Shown: piece after piece, positions 1 to 14,700 of the stretch
Numbering within the stretch: position 1 is the stretch's first letter
How the letters are laid out: the number at the start of each line of letters is the position of its first letter
DNA from: Membranipora membranacea
Taxonomy: Eukaryota; Bryozoa; Gymnolaemata; Cheilostomatida; Membraniporidae
Reading direction: 5' to 3'
DNA: 64,000 nucleotides
Assembly: GCA_914767715.1 (NCBI GenBank)
Contig: OU612074.1
Location: forward strand, 13,254,062 to 13,318,061
Program-made: the position numbers and the translations under genes
The notes under the pieces: generated by a model
The model's database searches: none
What the model saw: only the letters and a program-made list of their open reading frames with translations
Told to the model about the DNA's origin: nothing

Positions 1-388
1 TATGTTATCTGTGAGGTATCGATGCTTGGTGATTGTGTATCGGTAGGTTATCTGTGAGGTATCGACGCTTGGTGACTGTGTATCGGTAGGTTATCTGTGA
101 GGTATCGATGCTTGGTGATTGTGTATCGGTAGGTTATCTGTGAGGTATCGATGTTTGGTGACTGTGTATCGGTAGGTTATCTGTGAGGTATCGATGTTTG
201 GTGACTGTGTATCGGTAGGTTATCTGTGAGGTATCGATGCTTGGTGACTGTGTATCGGTAGGTTATCTGTGAGGTATCGATGATTGGTGACTGTGTATCG
301 GTAGGTTATCTGTGAGGTATCGATGATTGGTGACTGTGTATCGGTAGGTTATCTGTGAGGTATCGATGATTGGTGACTGTGTATCAGT
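1..388. repeat. 43-bp minisatellite, about 9 copies
   Basis: A head-to-tail array with a 43-bp period begins at the window edge and ends near 388. Each unit contains the core GTTATCTGTGAGGTATCGA followed by a variable CTTGGTGACT stretch. Copies differ at a few fixed positions (gcttgg, gtttgg, gattgg), and the last three copies share the same variant, so this end was amplified most recently. The array probably continues left of the window. No coding function is visible. Confidence 0.95.
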
Positions 389-2009
389 AACTATTCAGAA
401 CATGAGAACAGATTCTAGTAAACAGTCTAAACACAAACTTAGTACACAAATTACAAATCAGTACATTGTGAAACATGAACTGTTATTCAGATAGACTGAC
501 TTTTTGCAGATATGGCACCTATGAAGAGTGAAGCTGGATAACTTTGACACAAGTCGACAGGTGTGTGTAATTTAATATGGTTTAACCTGCCTGGTGCTCA
601 GCTCAACAGGTGAATGTGTTATATATGTAGTCAGTTAAATGACTCACTCAGTGCAGTCTGCTGGTGCGACTGGTGAACATGTGAATAGATTATAAGCTAG
701 AGAGAACACGTTAGTTTAAAGGTAAGGTAGATATTATTTCTGGAGCATAACTCTCGGCCTTAACGCTGAGACACGCTCCGTAATCCAGTATTGGACATTC
801 GTCTAGAATACAGGCAACATCATTGATTGGCCGGCAATGACCGAGTTACGCTTTGTGATTAAAACACATCCTCAAAGAAAACTAGAGTAACACATAACAG
901 GTGAAAGAACTTTCATTCCAAATGCTATCTGTAGCTAATTTATCAACTCATGAATCTAACTATCTAACCAACCAGCCTCACATTGTGATGTTTCATTGCA
1001 ATGATCGATGAGACATACAAAACAACCTGTCGCTTCTTACCATCAAAGGAAACTAACTGTTCAGTCATCTGTAAATGCTCAAACTCTGATTTGACAATCC
1101 GACAACCCAATAAATGGCTGAACGGTGGGTAAAATGGTATGCCACAAATAGCCAACGGGACAGTGCTCGAGCATCACATAAGTTTGAAGTTGTCTGCTCT
1201 CATTGTAAGACAAGACGATTAAGAAACACCACTAGGAAAAAGCTTGAGGAGGCTAGTCCAGGGAGGGTGGGATATACCCCCTCCCTGGATAGTCATACCA
1301 GCCATTTCATCAAAAACTTCTGCATTCATTGCCTCTTGTATCAGGAAAAGGTCATTCGCATTTTGCTCTGAGCTCTCAGAAATATCAGAGACTCATGTGA
1401 CACTCTTTATCTAAGTCTTATCTTATCTATGCTATGATATTGTTAATGCATCAACTGTCGGCATTGACTCACAACGGTGAACATATTCATGTCTGACCCG
1501 CTAAATATGTCTATGAAACGCATAGAGTTAATATATATGTATTAGAAATGAAGTTTATAATAACTCTATGGTATAAAGCAACGGGCAGACAAATTATTTT
1601 TCCTCATGGTTGTGTTTCAGAGAATAGATCAGATCTAGTATTGTTTGATTTTGAAGTCAAATCAAAAACAATTTGAGAATTTAATTTCTCGTACTTTGAT
1701 AGGTGGAGACCTCAAGAGACCATGGATATGAGTCAGTGTATGATTCATTGTGTCATTGAGTGTGAGACTGATTGTGAGCACATTCAGTGCATTATATACT
1801 GGCCTGATTTTGGCAGCAATCATATGATAAACTAGGTTCAGGTTTTTATACTTAGGAATCCCATTTATTACTGAGAATGGAAGCTCAAGGCTGTTGAGGA
1901 CATGGAATGCATAGCTGAAAATCGACATGGCACCGAAAATATAGAAAAGATATAAAGCCAAGCTTAGCTTAGCAAAAAATGTTTTGGCTAAAACTATCAG
2001 CAGTATGTA
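389..2009. other. Intergenic or 3' flank, no gene recognised
   Basis: About 1.6 kb between the minisatellite and the terminal exon of the minus-strand gene. Only short unsupported open frames are present. The part nearest 2009 should be the 3' UTR of the minus-strand gene, with a possible poly(A) signal at 1864-1869. Nothing else stands out. Confidence 0.5.
1864..1869 (-). terminator. Candidate poly(A) signal of the minus-strand gene
   Basis: AATAAA on the minus strand about 140 bases after the stop codon at 2010. This is a reasonable distance for a short 3' UTR. It is assigned only from sequence and position. Confidence 0.45.
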
Positions 2010-2768
2010 TCATGAATCGAGTAAGACGCCACCGCTAAAATAATGATCTGATAGACTACTCAGTGATTCAGTACTGTGTATTTGACTAGTTGAGGGAGAA
2101 GAGTCTGTGATAAGATCACTTAGGCTGCTTATAGCGCTGCCGAAGTGACTGCTGTCTGTGTCAGCGCTATCTGGTAACACTACACACTCTTCACACGGTA
2201 CTTCCTCTATTATTGTCTCCATAACTGAGCTCATATGAGACACAGTGCGGGTCCGCTGACGCTTAGCAGACACACCGGGAGGTGAGTTAGCGCTGCTCTC
2301 TCGAGCTTTCTTCCTACTACTTCTACACTCAATGTTTACTGGCTCGCTGTTCAGTCGGCTAGGTGTGGTGCTTCGCTGCTGGAACTTTGGCTTATAAGGT
2401 GATTTAGCTGAATCTATAGAGTCTGTGGATTTAGTTTTTGCACTGGTGAACCACTGTTTGATTGAATGGAGGATATTGTTCTTTGAAAATTTAGGACTGC
2501 TGTCATAAGATGCACATAGCGATAAGTCACTTGATGTGTTAATGAGATCGTTCTGTTCTATTAATGGTGTTCTTCTATGAAGCCTTTCATTATTGCTATT
2601 CTTCATTGCAGCGTATGTATTATCAGTCTTGAAACTGTCTCTATGACGTTTAGCTCTGTGTTTCTGAATAACTTTCTTTATTTGTTGATCTCGGTGTGCG
2701 TTTTGATCTACGAACGGCATCTTGCCATCAACAGCTACAGGGTAGAACATGATGTCAGTACTTTGTGT
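2010..2768 (-). CDS. Probable 3'-terminal coding exon of the AFAP1-like gene
   Basis: An open minus-strand exon of about 252 codons ends in a TGA at 2010. It starts basic (QQIKKVIQKHRAKRHRDSF), then becomes Ser/Thr/Asp-rich and disordered, ending SLSDHYFSGGVLLDS. It has the composition of real coding sequence. An acceptor ctcag before 2768 would join in frame (phase 0) to the exon at 10328-10387, which also ends in phase 0, but its pyrimidine tract is poor. A better-looking acceptor (ccctgtag before 2734) needs phase 1 and therefore an unseen exon in the 7.6-kb gap. No known domain is recognised. It could belong to a separate gene, but it needs upstream exons and none other were found. Confidence 0.5.
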   Translation of the reverse strand, partial: TQSTDIMFYPVAVDGKMPFVDQNAHRDQQIKKVIQKHRAKRHRDSFKTDNTYAAMKNSNNERLHRRTPLIEQNDLINTSSDLSLCASYDSSPKFSKNNILHSIKQWFTSAKTKSTDSIDSAKSPYKPKFQQRSTTPSRLNSEPVNIECRSSRKKARESSANSPPGVSAKRQRTRTVSHMSSVMETIIEEVPCEECVVLPDSADTDSSHFGSAISSLSDLITDSSPSTSQIHSTESLSSLSDHYFSGGVLLDS

Positions 2769-5700
2769 CTGAGTACTTTATCTTAATCAGCACAACTGGT
2801 CCTAGAAATAGAATAAAACATTGATTATTTTTACTACAGTAATACATGTAGTTATAATTGATATAAAGGTCAGGCAATGGTGCGTCATTCACAAACGTTA
2901 TTGCAAAATCCAATACTGGCAAGCTGCCAATGGAAAGTTCCCTCTGTTTTCCAATATTATTCTAAGTTGGCAGAAAATCACATGTATAGCTTCTCATACT
3001 TTGGTTTCCATATTTTATTGGACCATATTATGGTAGCTCGTTTTTATCCTGTTGAAGATGGGTGGTGAGCCCCATGAGTTAATTTTTAACATGAGAATAA
3101 AAGTGTACATATACTATGAAATATATCATACGGTTGAAATGAATTATTAAAATAGAAGAAAAACTTTGTCAATTTTAATGGATCAATGAATGTATGGTAA
3201 TATGATGAATAGTATTTACCTGATGATGAAATTAATCTGTAGATAGTTTTGTACACCAAAATAAGGTGTAAGAGAAAGAGATATCAGTTCAAAATGTTCA
3301 GAAAACAACGGTAGCTCTTAACTACGCTGTTGTCAATGCGATGTATAAACGTTGAATGAATTAATGAGTGTTGCCACAATAGTATTGTATTATTGATCAG
3401 GGGGCGTGTCTCAAATGCCTAGACTAAGATCATAACCAAATTCAAAGATAAATCATGGGGAACATAGAAGCCGCTCCCATGACAACAGGAATAGGTAGCG
3501 TATATCACTGCTACCAATGGAATGGAAAAAATGTGCACATAAAACCTTGGCTTGCCTGTAAATCACAGCTCAATATGGCTTGATTGCTAATTAATTATCA
3601 GATAAGAGCCTAACAGTGGCCGATAATAAGAGAATAATTACATACAGTTCATCAGACAGAGGCTGTAGAAGTTTATAGAAAAGTGAAGGTTATCCTCCTG
3701 ATTATACCTTTATAGGTATGATGAGGTGAGCCAGGACTTCTGTCTGGCTCATTAACTAATATAACAGTACCTCTATACTTAGTGATACCATGATGTAAAA
3801 AGGTGAGGCTATTGACGAAAGCAGGGAAAGGTGGTTTGGTATTGTTTGAGGACACGTTGGCCAATCATAACAACTACACCCCTCAAACTCAGTAAAAGGA
3901 TCATGTGTGTTAACGTCATGCCATGATAAATATTTATAATGTAGTTGTGGTGTGTTAGGTAAGGCCAGGTAAACTAGACATAACCAGCAGGTGGTTATAT
4001 TATTACTCCAGGGTAAGCTGAGAGAACCTGTCCAGGTCTGCCTCACTAGTATACATATCTATCATGGCCATCCATAAGATTAAGGATGTGATAAAGGTCT
4101 GAAGCTGTCATTTTTTCTTTATGCCGTCGTAAACAGGACACTGACCTATGTTGATTTTATCTTTGGCAGTCATAAACATTATAGATGACATTAGATGGCA
4201 TGTGTCACAAGTATTGATGTATGAGACGCTGCCATATATTCATGTACTATAACCCTAATATCGCCTCATATCCACATCCGCTAGAGTCATACTTGTATAT
4301 TAGAGTGACATTTTGTCTCATACATATTATCAATTGATTTAAGATGTATAATAATAACTAAGCAGATATTTGATGGAGGGAGGGGCAGTGGTGTGATGAT
4401 TGGAACGCCACCCATATCACCACAGGACACTAAAACCTTACAATGCTTAACACATACATAGATCAGAGCGTGGATTGGTGATATGCCGGAAAACAATGAA
4501 ATGATGAAATGGTCTTTTATTATTATTTCGTTGCAAAAGTACTGAGATCATCGCTTTGTCATACAGTTGGCAATATTTTACCAGAGTTGCTTCACTACAA
4601 TCTATTTTAATGCATATAGTCATAAGACAGTTGTGCGGTGATGAAATCATGTTTCAAAGTGGGAAATTACAGAATGCAAGACATAAAATGTGACACGCTG
4701 AATTTGGCATGTGATGAAGATGTGAGTTTGATGTAAGTATTACTATATCCGAAGAAAGCTACCGTTATTTTATGGCCCAGCCTTTAACACTGTTATCACA
4801 CATAAATAACAGGGAGCTGCTTCGGTGTCAAACTCACGATCAGTTATTTTATCCAGCAATCGGCATGATAACGACCACATACCCTTCTGAAGTAATATAA
4901 GGGATAGTCTGAAATAAATGGGGATATCTCACAATTAGTATTGTTGTACTATAAAAGGATAATTACACATTTAGATATACTGTGATTATCAGAACTGTTT
5001 TTGTGCTGTTATCATTGTTATATACACAAAGCTTACACAGCCATTTCTCGGAGGTATCTGTGTTCTGAACAAATTTTGCTCGGTCCTCGAATAATACATG
5101 GTCAGCAATCTGCCATCGTGCTTCCATGAAAGGTTATCTTCCTGTGTGAGCATAGCATATAGTTGAGCAGGTGGCTGTGTTCTAGTTGAGTAGGTGGGCC
5201 GTGGCCGTGTTCATGGTCTAAGATGTAGGTGTAGATCTAAGGTGTACACAGAGTTATGTCCAGCTACAGGTTTGTTGACCTTACCATTACATTCCACACC
5301 ATGCTGAGATCACCTTTCACTATTCTAATAATAGTATATTTGTGGTTATGGAGGATGAGATAGTATCACCTCGCCCTGCTGATATCTCTTGCTGGTATGT
5401 GTTACTATGGTTATGACCCGCACCCTTATTTCCTCTACGTTCCCCACACAATATGATCACAGAGTAAGGATAAAGTGAAGTTATTTATATATTATATTAG
5501 TATCCAACTGGGCCGATGACTGGGTCTATGACGCAGTAGTCAAGGCCCGGTGCTGGCAGATAAGGCATAGACTGTTTGGTGATTAATGAGCGGTGAGTGT
5601 GATTTATGACTCATCCCGTCACATCCCAGCACTAAAAGAGATCACCTATCCCTGAGCTTAACCGACTTGATTCACCAAAAGTAACAATTTGCATAAGTAT

Positions 5701-8700
5701 AAGTATTATAACGCTTTGATACCAGCATAATTCCTTGAAAAACATGCGTTTTACGTCATATGCAGAGTGGGGTAATCTTATCAGTCATAAGCAGAGTGGG
5801 TTTTAGCAGTGTTATATCAGCCAGTGCATCGACTCACTATCAAAACTTGTTGGAAATTTAGCCTGCTAGGCTCCAAGTCTCTAAATGAGTAGATTGTATA
5901 AGGAACATTATATATAAGTAATGTGTGGTCAGGTGTAGATAGGAGACATGGGTCTGATGGATCAAGTGATAATTATAGATAATAGGGATTGGCTCATGCA
6001 TCCGGTACATATACACTATGTACACATGTGTGTGTGTAAGAAACGATCCCTATCGTCTGGTCAGTGACAGATTACCCCATTAGACATGTTTCCGTCTCTC
6101 ACCATGCACCACAACGCCACACAACGCCACCGGCTATCAGTCAGGCTGATAATCAAGTGCTATCAGGGCTATCAACGCCTAATACTAACATTGGTGGAGC
6201 AAACTGTGTGATGTAAATCATATTTTAGTAAAGGTAAATCAGTTTTCTGTTGTTAATTTAAGCCACTGAACTGGATGTGCAAGTAAAATTTCTTTGTGGT
6301 GCTGAAAAGTATTCCACATCAATTCATAACAGAACTAAAGGTATGGAAAATGGCAGAAACATAAAGGAATTTGCAATTCTTTGTGTGCAGTTTGTGTGGT
6401 CCTGACACAACACAAGTTGGCAGGAAGGTGATTATTTATTAAATAACTAAGTATCACATGTTCCTTGACCGCTGTTTGGAAAACAGCCAACAGGGACTGC
6501 TGCCAAATAAATGAACCAATTGTGGAATCGGAACTCAATTACCATATCAAACTTCCCACAATAATTGAATTAGACGCAATCTCTTACCTAATCGGTTAAA
6601 TACTAATATTGCATGTAGTAAGCTAACCACCTGACCATTATTTCCTTGATATTTTCATATTGGCCGCTTGCCAGTACATTTGTGTGGAAAACAATTCCCA
6701 TAACACAATGTGCTGTGATAATGAAAGTATGTCCACATCAGAAAGCTGATTTGGTAATATCCATACTACAACCAAAGATACTAAATACTCATTGCTACAA
6801 CTGATTTTATCGAAATCTCTTTCTTCCCTAGAGTATATTATTGTCAGTTTGTCTACACTATACAGAAAGAGGGTCTCAGACTGCCTTGTCTTATCAGCAG
6901 ACCATTACATGTGACTATAAAGAGTGTATATGAAGTCATAATCAATGATAGATTACGACATACTTCTCGTCCAGAACACTCCTACGCGTTACACAATGCC
7001 CGCTGGTACTCGTTTCCATAAGAACACAGTTTAATTAATTAACTCCCCTGATTAATGAGGAGAGTAATTTTATTCTAATACAAGCATAGCCTTGTCACCT
7101 GGTGTCACATTGTGTGAGAAGAACTCTACACGCCCACAGAGCTGAGTGTTAGCTCAAGCTTCTTATTGATACCTACACGGATGTGCGTACAAGCATACAT
7201 TATGTACCTTGACTTAGGCAGCAAGGGCAATGTTGCTAGACAATTATAAATGTTTGGATCAATATCTGCCAGTCTACCAACACACAGACATCACAATCAT
7301 ATTACGCTGCCTGTCGGTTATACAAAGTATGGATTACATTCTTGGCATTTTTCCAAGTGTAGGCAGCAGCATCCGGTACAGCTATTGCTCGGATTGAAGA
7401 AGCATAGTGAGGTACGATGTCGGGCTTGTATTGAACCACCCCTACCAAGTCAGTTATTGACACATTGATTTCTGGCATGGAATTCAGGTTTGTTTACATT
7501 AGGGGCTATTCTATTGAAGGCAATAATAGAGTGATTTTGATTTTTGATTGAATATTAATAGAAGTCAGCATACGTCAGAGCATTACTGCACTTTCAGTGT
7601 TAACTGGCCAGCTCCTAATTTGGAAAGAGGAAGAAAATAATTCTTTATCCCAGATAACATGATGCTAGTTACTCTATCATCATAAGCATAAGGCTATCAG
7701 ACAAAGGGGGAATCTTTACTCATACATGAGTAGGTACACCTCAAATCCCTCTCTGGGGGTCAGTGTTTTAATTTTTCTATTTTGATCAATTAAAAGTGAT
7801 TATGAATAAAGGAGTGTTGCTATATAAGTAAATGTGGTGTTGACAAGAGTTTTCTTAGTATAAAATTAGATTGTGACAATAGTTCAAAATTAACTTATAT
7901 CTATCATCGAACTATTTCCAATTTTCAAAATAATCTAGTCATTCATATGCTTGATGACTGGGCACAAAAAGTCTCACTAAACTTCCTGGATGGGATTCGA
8001 ACCCACGACAATCTTATTAACAGTGATAATAAGGCGGACGCTCTACACACTGAGCTATTCAGCCACTCACAGAAATCTGTGGGCCGTGAGTGCTAATATA
8101 CGCCACTGATTCGAGTGTATTATTGTTGGATAAATAAATCTCTTTTATTTTCATATAAAACAGAGGAACTGGTTTCCTGTCATGAGATGTTTTTATTGGC
8201 CAGAATATTTAAAGAAAAATCACAACTTTACATCACACAGGTAGCTTTCAGGCTAATCTGCTAGCATATGAAAAAATGCACAATCATTGGCAGCTACCGA
8301 TTACTAAATAGCAATTAACCCGTAGCTCATTTTTGGTTCTATCTATAGACATTTATTTACAGTAATGCTTATCAGGCGCTTATCAATGGTTTCATGAATG
8401 GAAAAATACGCAACCCAATTATTTGCCGTTTACTGATCGGCTCTAACCTTGCATCCATAGTCTTCTATACTTTCAAATCCGACTTACCGCCATTATTATC
8501 TACAGCCCTTTGGTGTAACCTGGACAGGATACCTTTGCTGACAACCGTAACGATGACTATACAGAGAATTGATATTGTGACATATGCAGCTAAACTTTTA
8601 CAGCCGCCTTGTCAAATTTATCAGCTCCCCTCATTGTAACTTTTATTATAACGGCTGTTTATGAGAGTGGATAACTCCTATCTATGGCTTATAATTTATC

Positions 8701-11700
8701 AGTCATTATTGGGGGCCCGAGTTGTACCGAAACAACTGAGGATTTGAATCACAGCCATTCTAGACTTTACTGCACCATACCGTTTGAATGTACAATAAAT
8801 TGTGAGATGTGGGGTTATTGAATAGAAGAAGTTTATTGATGGTCTAATTTTAGCACATAAGGAAGGCATATAGGCTAGTTTGCCCACAGAAGAATTATAC
8901 AATGATAAATTAGATGAGACAGTGTCAGATAGTTATGTTGATAGATATGTTAAATCATTCTGTTTGGATGTACAGTATTTCCGGAAACTACAAAACAAAA
9001 ATCACACTTACATCTCATAGAACACTATGTTAATATAGAGCAGTAAATAACTGTGTCAGGCAACTAACTCAACACTAGCTATGTTTGATATCTCCATATT
9101 TGTTGCCTGTTGTGTAGGGGGGTGGGAGGTTGTTTGTAGCCTATGGTGTAGGGGGTAGGATGGGATTTGAATTAAACATCACCATATAAAGCACCTACAT
9201 GAATGTATAAGAAATATGTGTAGGACTTTTGCACTTGTTTAAAAGATTGTAAATGACAACAAAAATATTATAAAATATGTCAAAATGTAAGAAAATATAA
9301 AAGTCAAAGGATAACAGAAAATAATTATTTGGAAAAGAACTTGAAAAGAAATTGTTTACATTATATAAATCTGCATGCATTTGATTTGTATGAAATGAAA
9401 TGTAGGAAAGAAAGTTGTTTGTTATAGATAGAGAGAAGATATATCATTGTTTGGTGGTGTAGAGAGAGCGCATTGATATGTGCATGTTGTAGTGGCGTTT
9501 CTAGAATATCAGGAACTGGTCTCCCACATCTACAACATCAAGAGACATACATTATTACAATTATCAAGTGCAAGTATCATAAACACCAATAGTTTAACTG
9601 AGATTGTTGGCTTATATCTGACTCATGACACTTTTTGTCTCACTCACATTTAAACTGCACTGCACTGTAATAAAAGGGAAAAAATGATAGGATTATAGAA
9701 AATACCAGACAACATTAGTATGTATTACAAAACTAACTTAGGTATTATAAATGGTTGCATCATGCCTCTACATGTGGAAAAGTAAGGAAGGGCTCTAAGC
9801 TCTAAAGAGGAAGACACTCATATTGAAAAGATAACTTGGCAGCTATTATATAAACATATCTCTTACACTCGCTGTGGATTAGCGTAATGAAACTTTTTAT
9901 ACGATTAGAGGAAAGTTTTCCACTGGAAAAATAAGAGAAGCATTATATTTAGCAAAGATCACAAGCAAAGATAAAAACTATGTGAGATAGCGTGAGTCAA
10001 ACGTTAGTAATTTGGGGATAAAAATAATTTACCATTATTGTATTTGCTCATCCTGTTTCTGATAAGTGTAAATTCTAAATATCCTATCAGGAAGTAAAAA
10101 TAACCATCATAATGTCTGGAGCTAACTGCTGATCACCTATTTGTTATCGTAATAATGTATGTACTGGATATGTAGGATATACATGTTAGTAACCATAGGT
10201 ATGACAGTATCATACAGACAAAGAGATGCATATAATGCTCAAAATTATCTGTAGTACAAGTCCTGTGTACAAAATTATCTGTAGTACAAGTCCTGTGTAC
10301 AATTTCTCTTATTATTGCTTTTATTACCTTCTTGCGGTCGGCTAAAGATCGACTCTCAGCGTCAGACTTTCTTCTCTCTATCGATGCCTGTAATACAGAG
10401 TCACAGCAAGCTTTTATTTGTATATATATATGAGTAGCTATAATATATGACATATTTTAGTTTGTGTTATTGTCTTGCTTGTGTTTTGTGGTCTATCTAT
10501 TAAAACTAAGGTAAGGGAGAAAACATATGAATGTTTCATTAACCACTTATGGGACATAACAGTTTTCCCATCGCAGGTTATTTGAGGACACAAGTGTTTT
10601 GCAATATTTTTTGGGTAAAATGATCACTGAGAGAAATACTAAAATTAACAGATGGGATTGATACATCGATACATAGGAAAGAATAGGACATAAACACCTT
10701 TAGTGACCTTATACAAATAGTACTCAGTGGGCAATCATTGTCATAGCCAGCAGACGAGTATCATAAATATATATACATTATATACACTAAGGAGATATTG
10801 GTACAGCAATAAGGAACACACTCAGACACTTGAGATAGTGATATGAGGCCAATGTTTAACAAGCCGGAGTCCAAAGTTTACTAAGTTTCCCGGTAAGGAG
10901 ATCGAGTAATTTCCTTGAGAACTGGTAACTTGAAATTAATATAATAGGGGAATACCCAAATCTGAATCTCAAATCTAAAAGGAGTTAAATTATAATGTAT
11001 GTAGAGTGCCAACACACAAAAATCATAACTGGGCATACAGGAAACCTTCCAACTCAAATCTGTAAATCTAAATTCTAAATCACATATATTTACACGCTGA
11101 ACTTTGAAATTAGTGGTGAAAAGCATTTGAAATTTGAGAGAACATTGTTATTTTGTATATTTTGGCAGATGATGAATTTTCAGTCAGCGTCACACGCAAA
11201 CTGCCCAGCAACTATCAGACAGTTACTCTTCTATCATCATATGATTGAGATTTAATTATCAGTATTACACATGGGATCACACAGGAGATCGCACACGAGA
11301 TCACACAGGAGATCACACACGGGCAGTGAGCGTGCTGCTCATCATATGAGCATCATAAGACCACACTAACGGGCAGACTGCTGATCAAAGCAGCTCTCGC
11401 GTACCTCACTCATATCTAGAACTTTTATTCATGGTAGGTAATATTATGTCATGTGATCCAACGTAGGCTAAGCTAAATACTGAGATGTGCTCCAAAATAT
11501 ACAATGGAAAGCAGAAGCCAACAACTTAGCCGGACAACACACCCAGCACCATGAAAATTAGCTTCAGATTGAGGTATCAATGACTGGAATGATAGATAGT
11601 AAGGCTTGTAATAGAAAGGTGAAAGTTTGTATGTTGAGTTTGACCTCAGCTACAATCTACTCTACCGAAGCTCTAAGCATTGTCATACACTGTCAAGCTA

Positions 11701-14700
11701 CACCGGAAAATGCATGAATATTAAGGGCATATAATTCACTGTCATTCTCACAACTGAGGATCATGTCATATTCCGACATTTTGTTTGTAATCACGATCCT
11801 GATCTACCTTAGAAATCTAATTAACTGCATCAATGAAAATGATGCTCTATTGTTGAGAAATTTGATAAGCAGAAGCAGCAACTAACATTTCACTTATTTT
11901 TTTCTTACCTTTCCTTGCTATAAAACATGGCACAGCACTTCATATTAACAACTTATCAGCATGCAAAATAGTGAAATAGCTGTGTACAGTATGGGCAACC
12001 AATAATGGCTACCAATTGTGGCTACCGATTATGACTTGGCCGCTTAATATGGCTACTAAACATGTATATTATGTCAAAAACTGATCATACACACACGCAC
12101 ACACAGGGAGACGGGCACACTCCCTCAGTGTTGGAAGAATACTACAGACTACTCAGTGAAACATCTAGCATTGCAGTGTTGATATGACTATCAGCGTTGA
12201 TTTTTGCAATGTATTACTATTTTGTAGTGCGTACCTTTATTCTCTTGAGTTTTCTGTCTTCAAGGAAGTCTATTTCTTTGTGCGTAGTTTTATACTCTGT
12301 GTCTATCCTCTTATACTCAGCATTAAGTCTCTCTATCGATTCTGGTAACATGGTGCTTAGCTTTTGATCACGTATCTTCTTCCTGTGTCAAATAAAACAA
12401 AAATAACACAATGCATTGGTATGAAGGTATTACAGATTTTTTACCTAATCTATGTTATAGACAAGAGAGGAGAGTACCTAGACTAGAGAATGAAAACACA
12501 GAGATACATATCAGCTAAAAACTTGGGTATTTTAAATACTCATCAGACGCTAAGTACATCGTATCTGCATATTATATTTTGCAACAGAAAAGAAAAACTA
12601 ATATATGGCTAATATATTAGTAGGTTATTTTTTTGCTCAAACTTGATTAATCACGTCAGTACCAGGTAAGATTAAAATAAGCCCAGTATGAGGGAGATTG
12701 TAGACTACAGCTGAATACACGGATACTACCCTCATCAGAGAACAACAAGTACGCAAACCTTCCTCAAGGTCAACGTAGTGATGCCACAATTTTTGTTCCC
12801 AGCCAAATTTTGACATATTTTTAATGCACAGCCAGCATTACCGTAAACAGCCCAATTCACAGAGGTGACACTAAATTAAACAGTTGTTATCAATGGAAAT
12901 TTTTATGAGAATGATATCTAGGATGATAGTGGTGCGTGTATTCACTCACGGAATGCTCCAGATAAAATTAAAAGGAATGGCCAATGTTTGCGCATATTGC
13001 TCCAAATTTTCAAGCTTGGGATTGAAACATCTATTTTTGGGTGACTTTCCAAGTGATTTCTATTCCGCTGCATTGTGATCTTGAAAGTAGATTTTTAGCA
13101 TTTCAGAGCATGTGAGTGCGAAATATAAAGGAATGTCTGATTAAGGATACAGATAGATCCAGTAATGTAGGGCACCACACACATATATCTCAGATAGACT
13201 GACGACACACACACATATATATACAGAGTACAGACCTCTCCTCACGCAGACTTGTAAGTTTTAGTCTAAGCTGCTCTAATCTTCTCTGCTCTTCAGCCTC
13301 ACTACTGTATGTGTAGAGAGCAGAACCAGATCCACCCACTGCTGTTGCTGCTGAGCGAGAGGAATCCTCCGCCGCAAACTTAGATAGGGCACTAAAATGA
13401 TCATAATACCTCCATATGATAGACAAATATATAAATATAGAACATAGTTCATTTTTTAAGACAATCAACAAAGCAGTGGAGAACATGCACAATTAGAGCT
13501 GCTGTGAGGCCGACACCGTACACAATTTATAGTTTAGTAGAACATATAGGTAAGTTATGTGTGTAGAGCACAGCTGGGCGTATCAATACAGTAAAATAGG
13601 CTCACTCAGATAACAATGGTCACAAACCTGGTAAGGAATGATTTAGCCTGAGTTCTTGAATCATTAGAAGTAGAGACTGACTGCGGGGTTTTGTTGACAG
13701 TAGTTCTAAAGCTATGGGTAGCTAATAAAGCTGGAGCTCTCATAGTGGCAGGTAATGTGGAACTTTTAGCTGATAGAGCAGCAGAAGAGGAGACAGAGTG
13801 GAAGGGGGGATAATTCTGATCAGATATAACACTCACACTGCTATCAGGTCCAATCTCAAATCTACACAGATCAGTTATACAGAAATAGCAGTAATATAAT
13901 CAAACACATGCAACAGCAGCAGCAAATCTACCTAACATGCAGTATTAATAATTTACATGACAATGTTACCTGCGCATTGACAATATCTATCCATAATACC
14001 CGGTGCAAATTAATTTGTCTGCAGGGTCTTTCAGTTAAATTTTGCGAAGATATTTTGCCTGATGTTCTTTTGCTGAGGTACCTGTACTATAGCTTCTGGA
14101 GGTTTTGAATGGACGTGGTCTAATATCAGATCATGGAAGAAGGGTAGGCTACTTAGCGAATTTATGGCGGGGATTTGATCAATTATTGAATAAAATTATT
14201 ACCAGAGACATTAGAACATAAAACACTACTGATGGCATTACTACAAGCAGCAGAGAAATGAGCAGTATGGAGAGCAGAGCGTTCTGTACATACCTGGTCT
14301 TAGTGTCGATATCTGGGGCACTCTTACTTCCTGTCACACCTGTCGCCGCAGCTGTCGCTGCAGGATTAACATATGGAGTGGCAGTCTTAATCTCCAGCTT
14401 CCTAGGCTTGTTACCACCAGCAGATACTGAGCTGAAGCTGGCGCTGGTCGGTTGCTGGAATATTGATGTGAATGAGGGCGGAGGTTTCTCTGTTTTCCGC
14501 TCCTGATCAGGAGAGATCTTAATGGGACTAATTCGCCCTCCGGTGGCTTTCTTCTTATTGAATAGATTGTTACTGACACTACCAGGGGCTGGTCGCACTT
14601 CATTCTGCTGTGGAGATGTGTGAGCTTTTCTCTTAGTATTAGGACTGGGAGACAAACTCTTCGCTGTGATTGAGTTGTTATTTTGCTCAAATGTGGCCTT

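Larger units (their letters stand above)
2769..10327 (-). other. Long intron (7.6 kb) near the 3' end of the AFAP1-like gene
   Basis: No coding exon could be supported here. The sequence is AT-rich and unique-looking, apart from a tRNA-like SINE head near 7986-8068. A short minus-strand window at 3215-3231 has good splice signals on both sides, but its 17 bases do not fit the flanking phases. A missed small exon is possible. Confidence 0.45.

Noticed and set aside
1114-1371. Plus-strand open frame of 85 codons
   Set aside because: No splice, domain or composition support; lies in the 3' flank of a minus-strand gene.
3215-3231. A 17-base minus-strand micro-exon with good acceptor and donor
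   Set aside because: Its length does not fit the phases of 10328-10387 and the terminal exon unless a weak acceptor is used; kept only as a possibility.
7986-8068. A functional tRNA gene
   Set aside because: A and B boxes are good but the acceptor stem does not pair and the anticodon arm is abnormal. The tRNA-like stretch at 45660 fails for the same reason.
14258-14506. Plus-strand open frame of 82 codons
   Set aside because: It is the antisense shadow of the real minus-strand exon 14294-14704.
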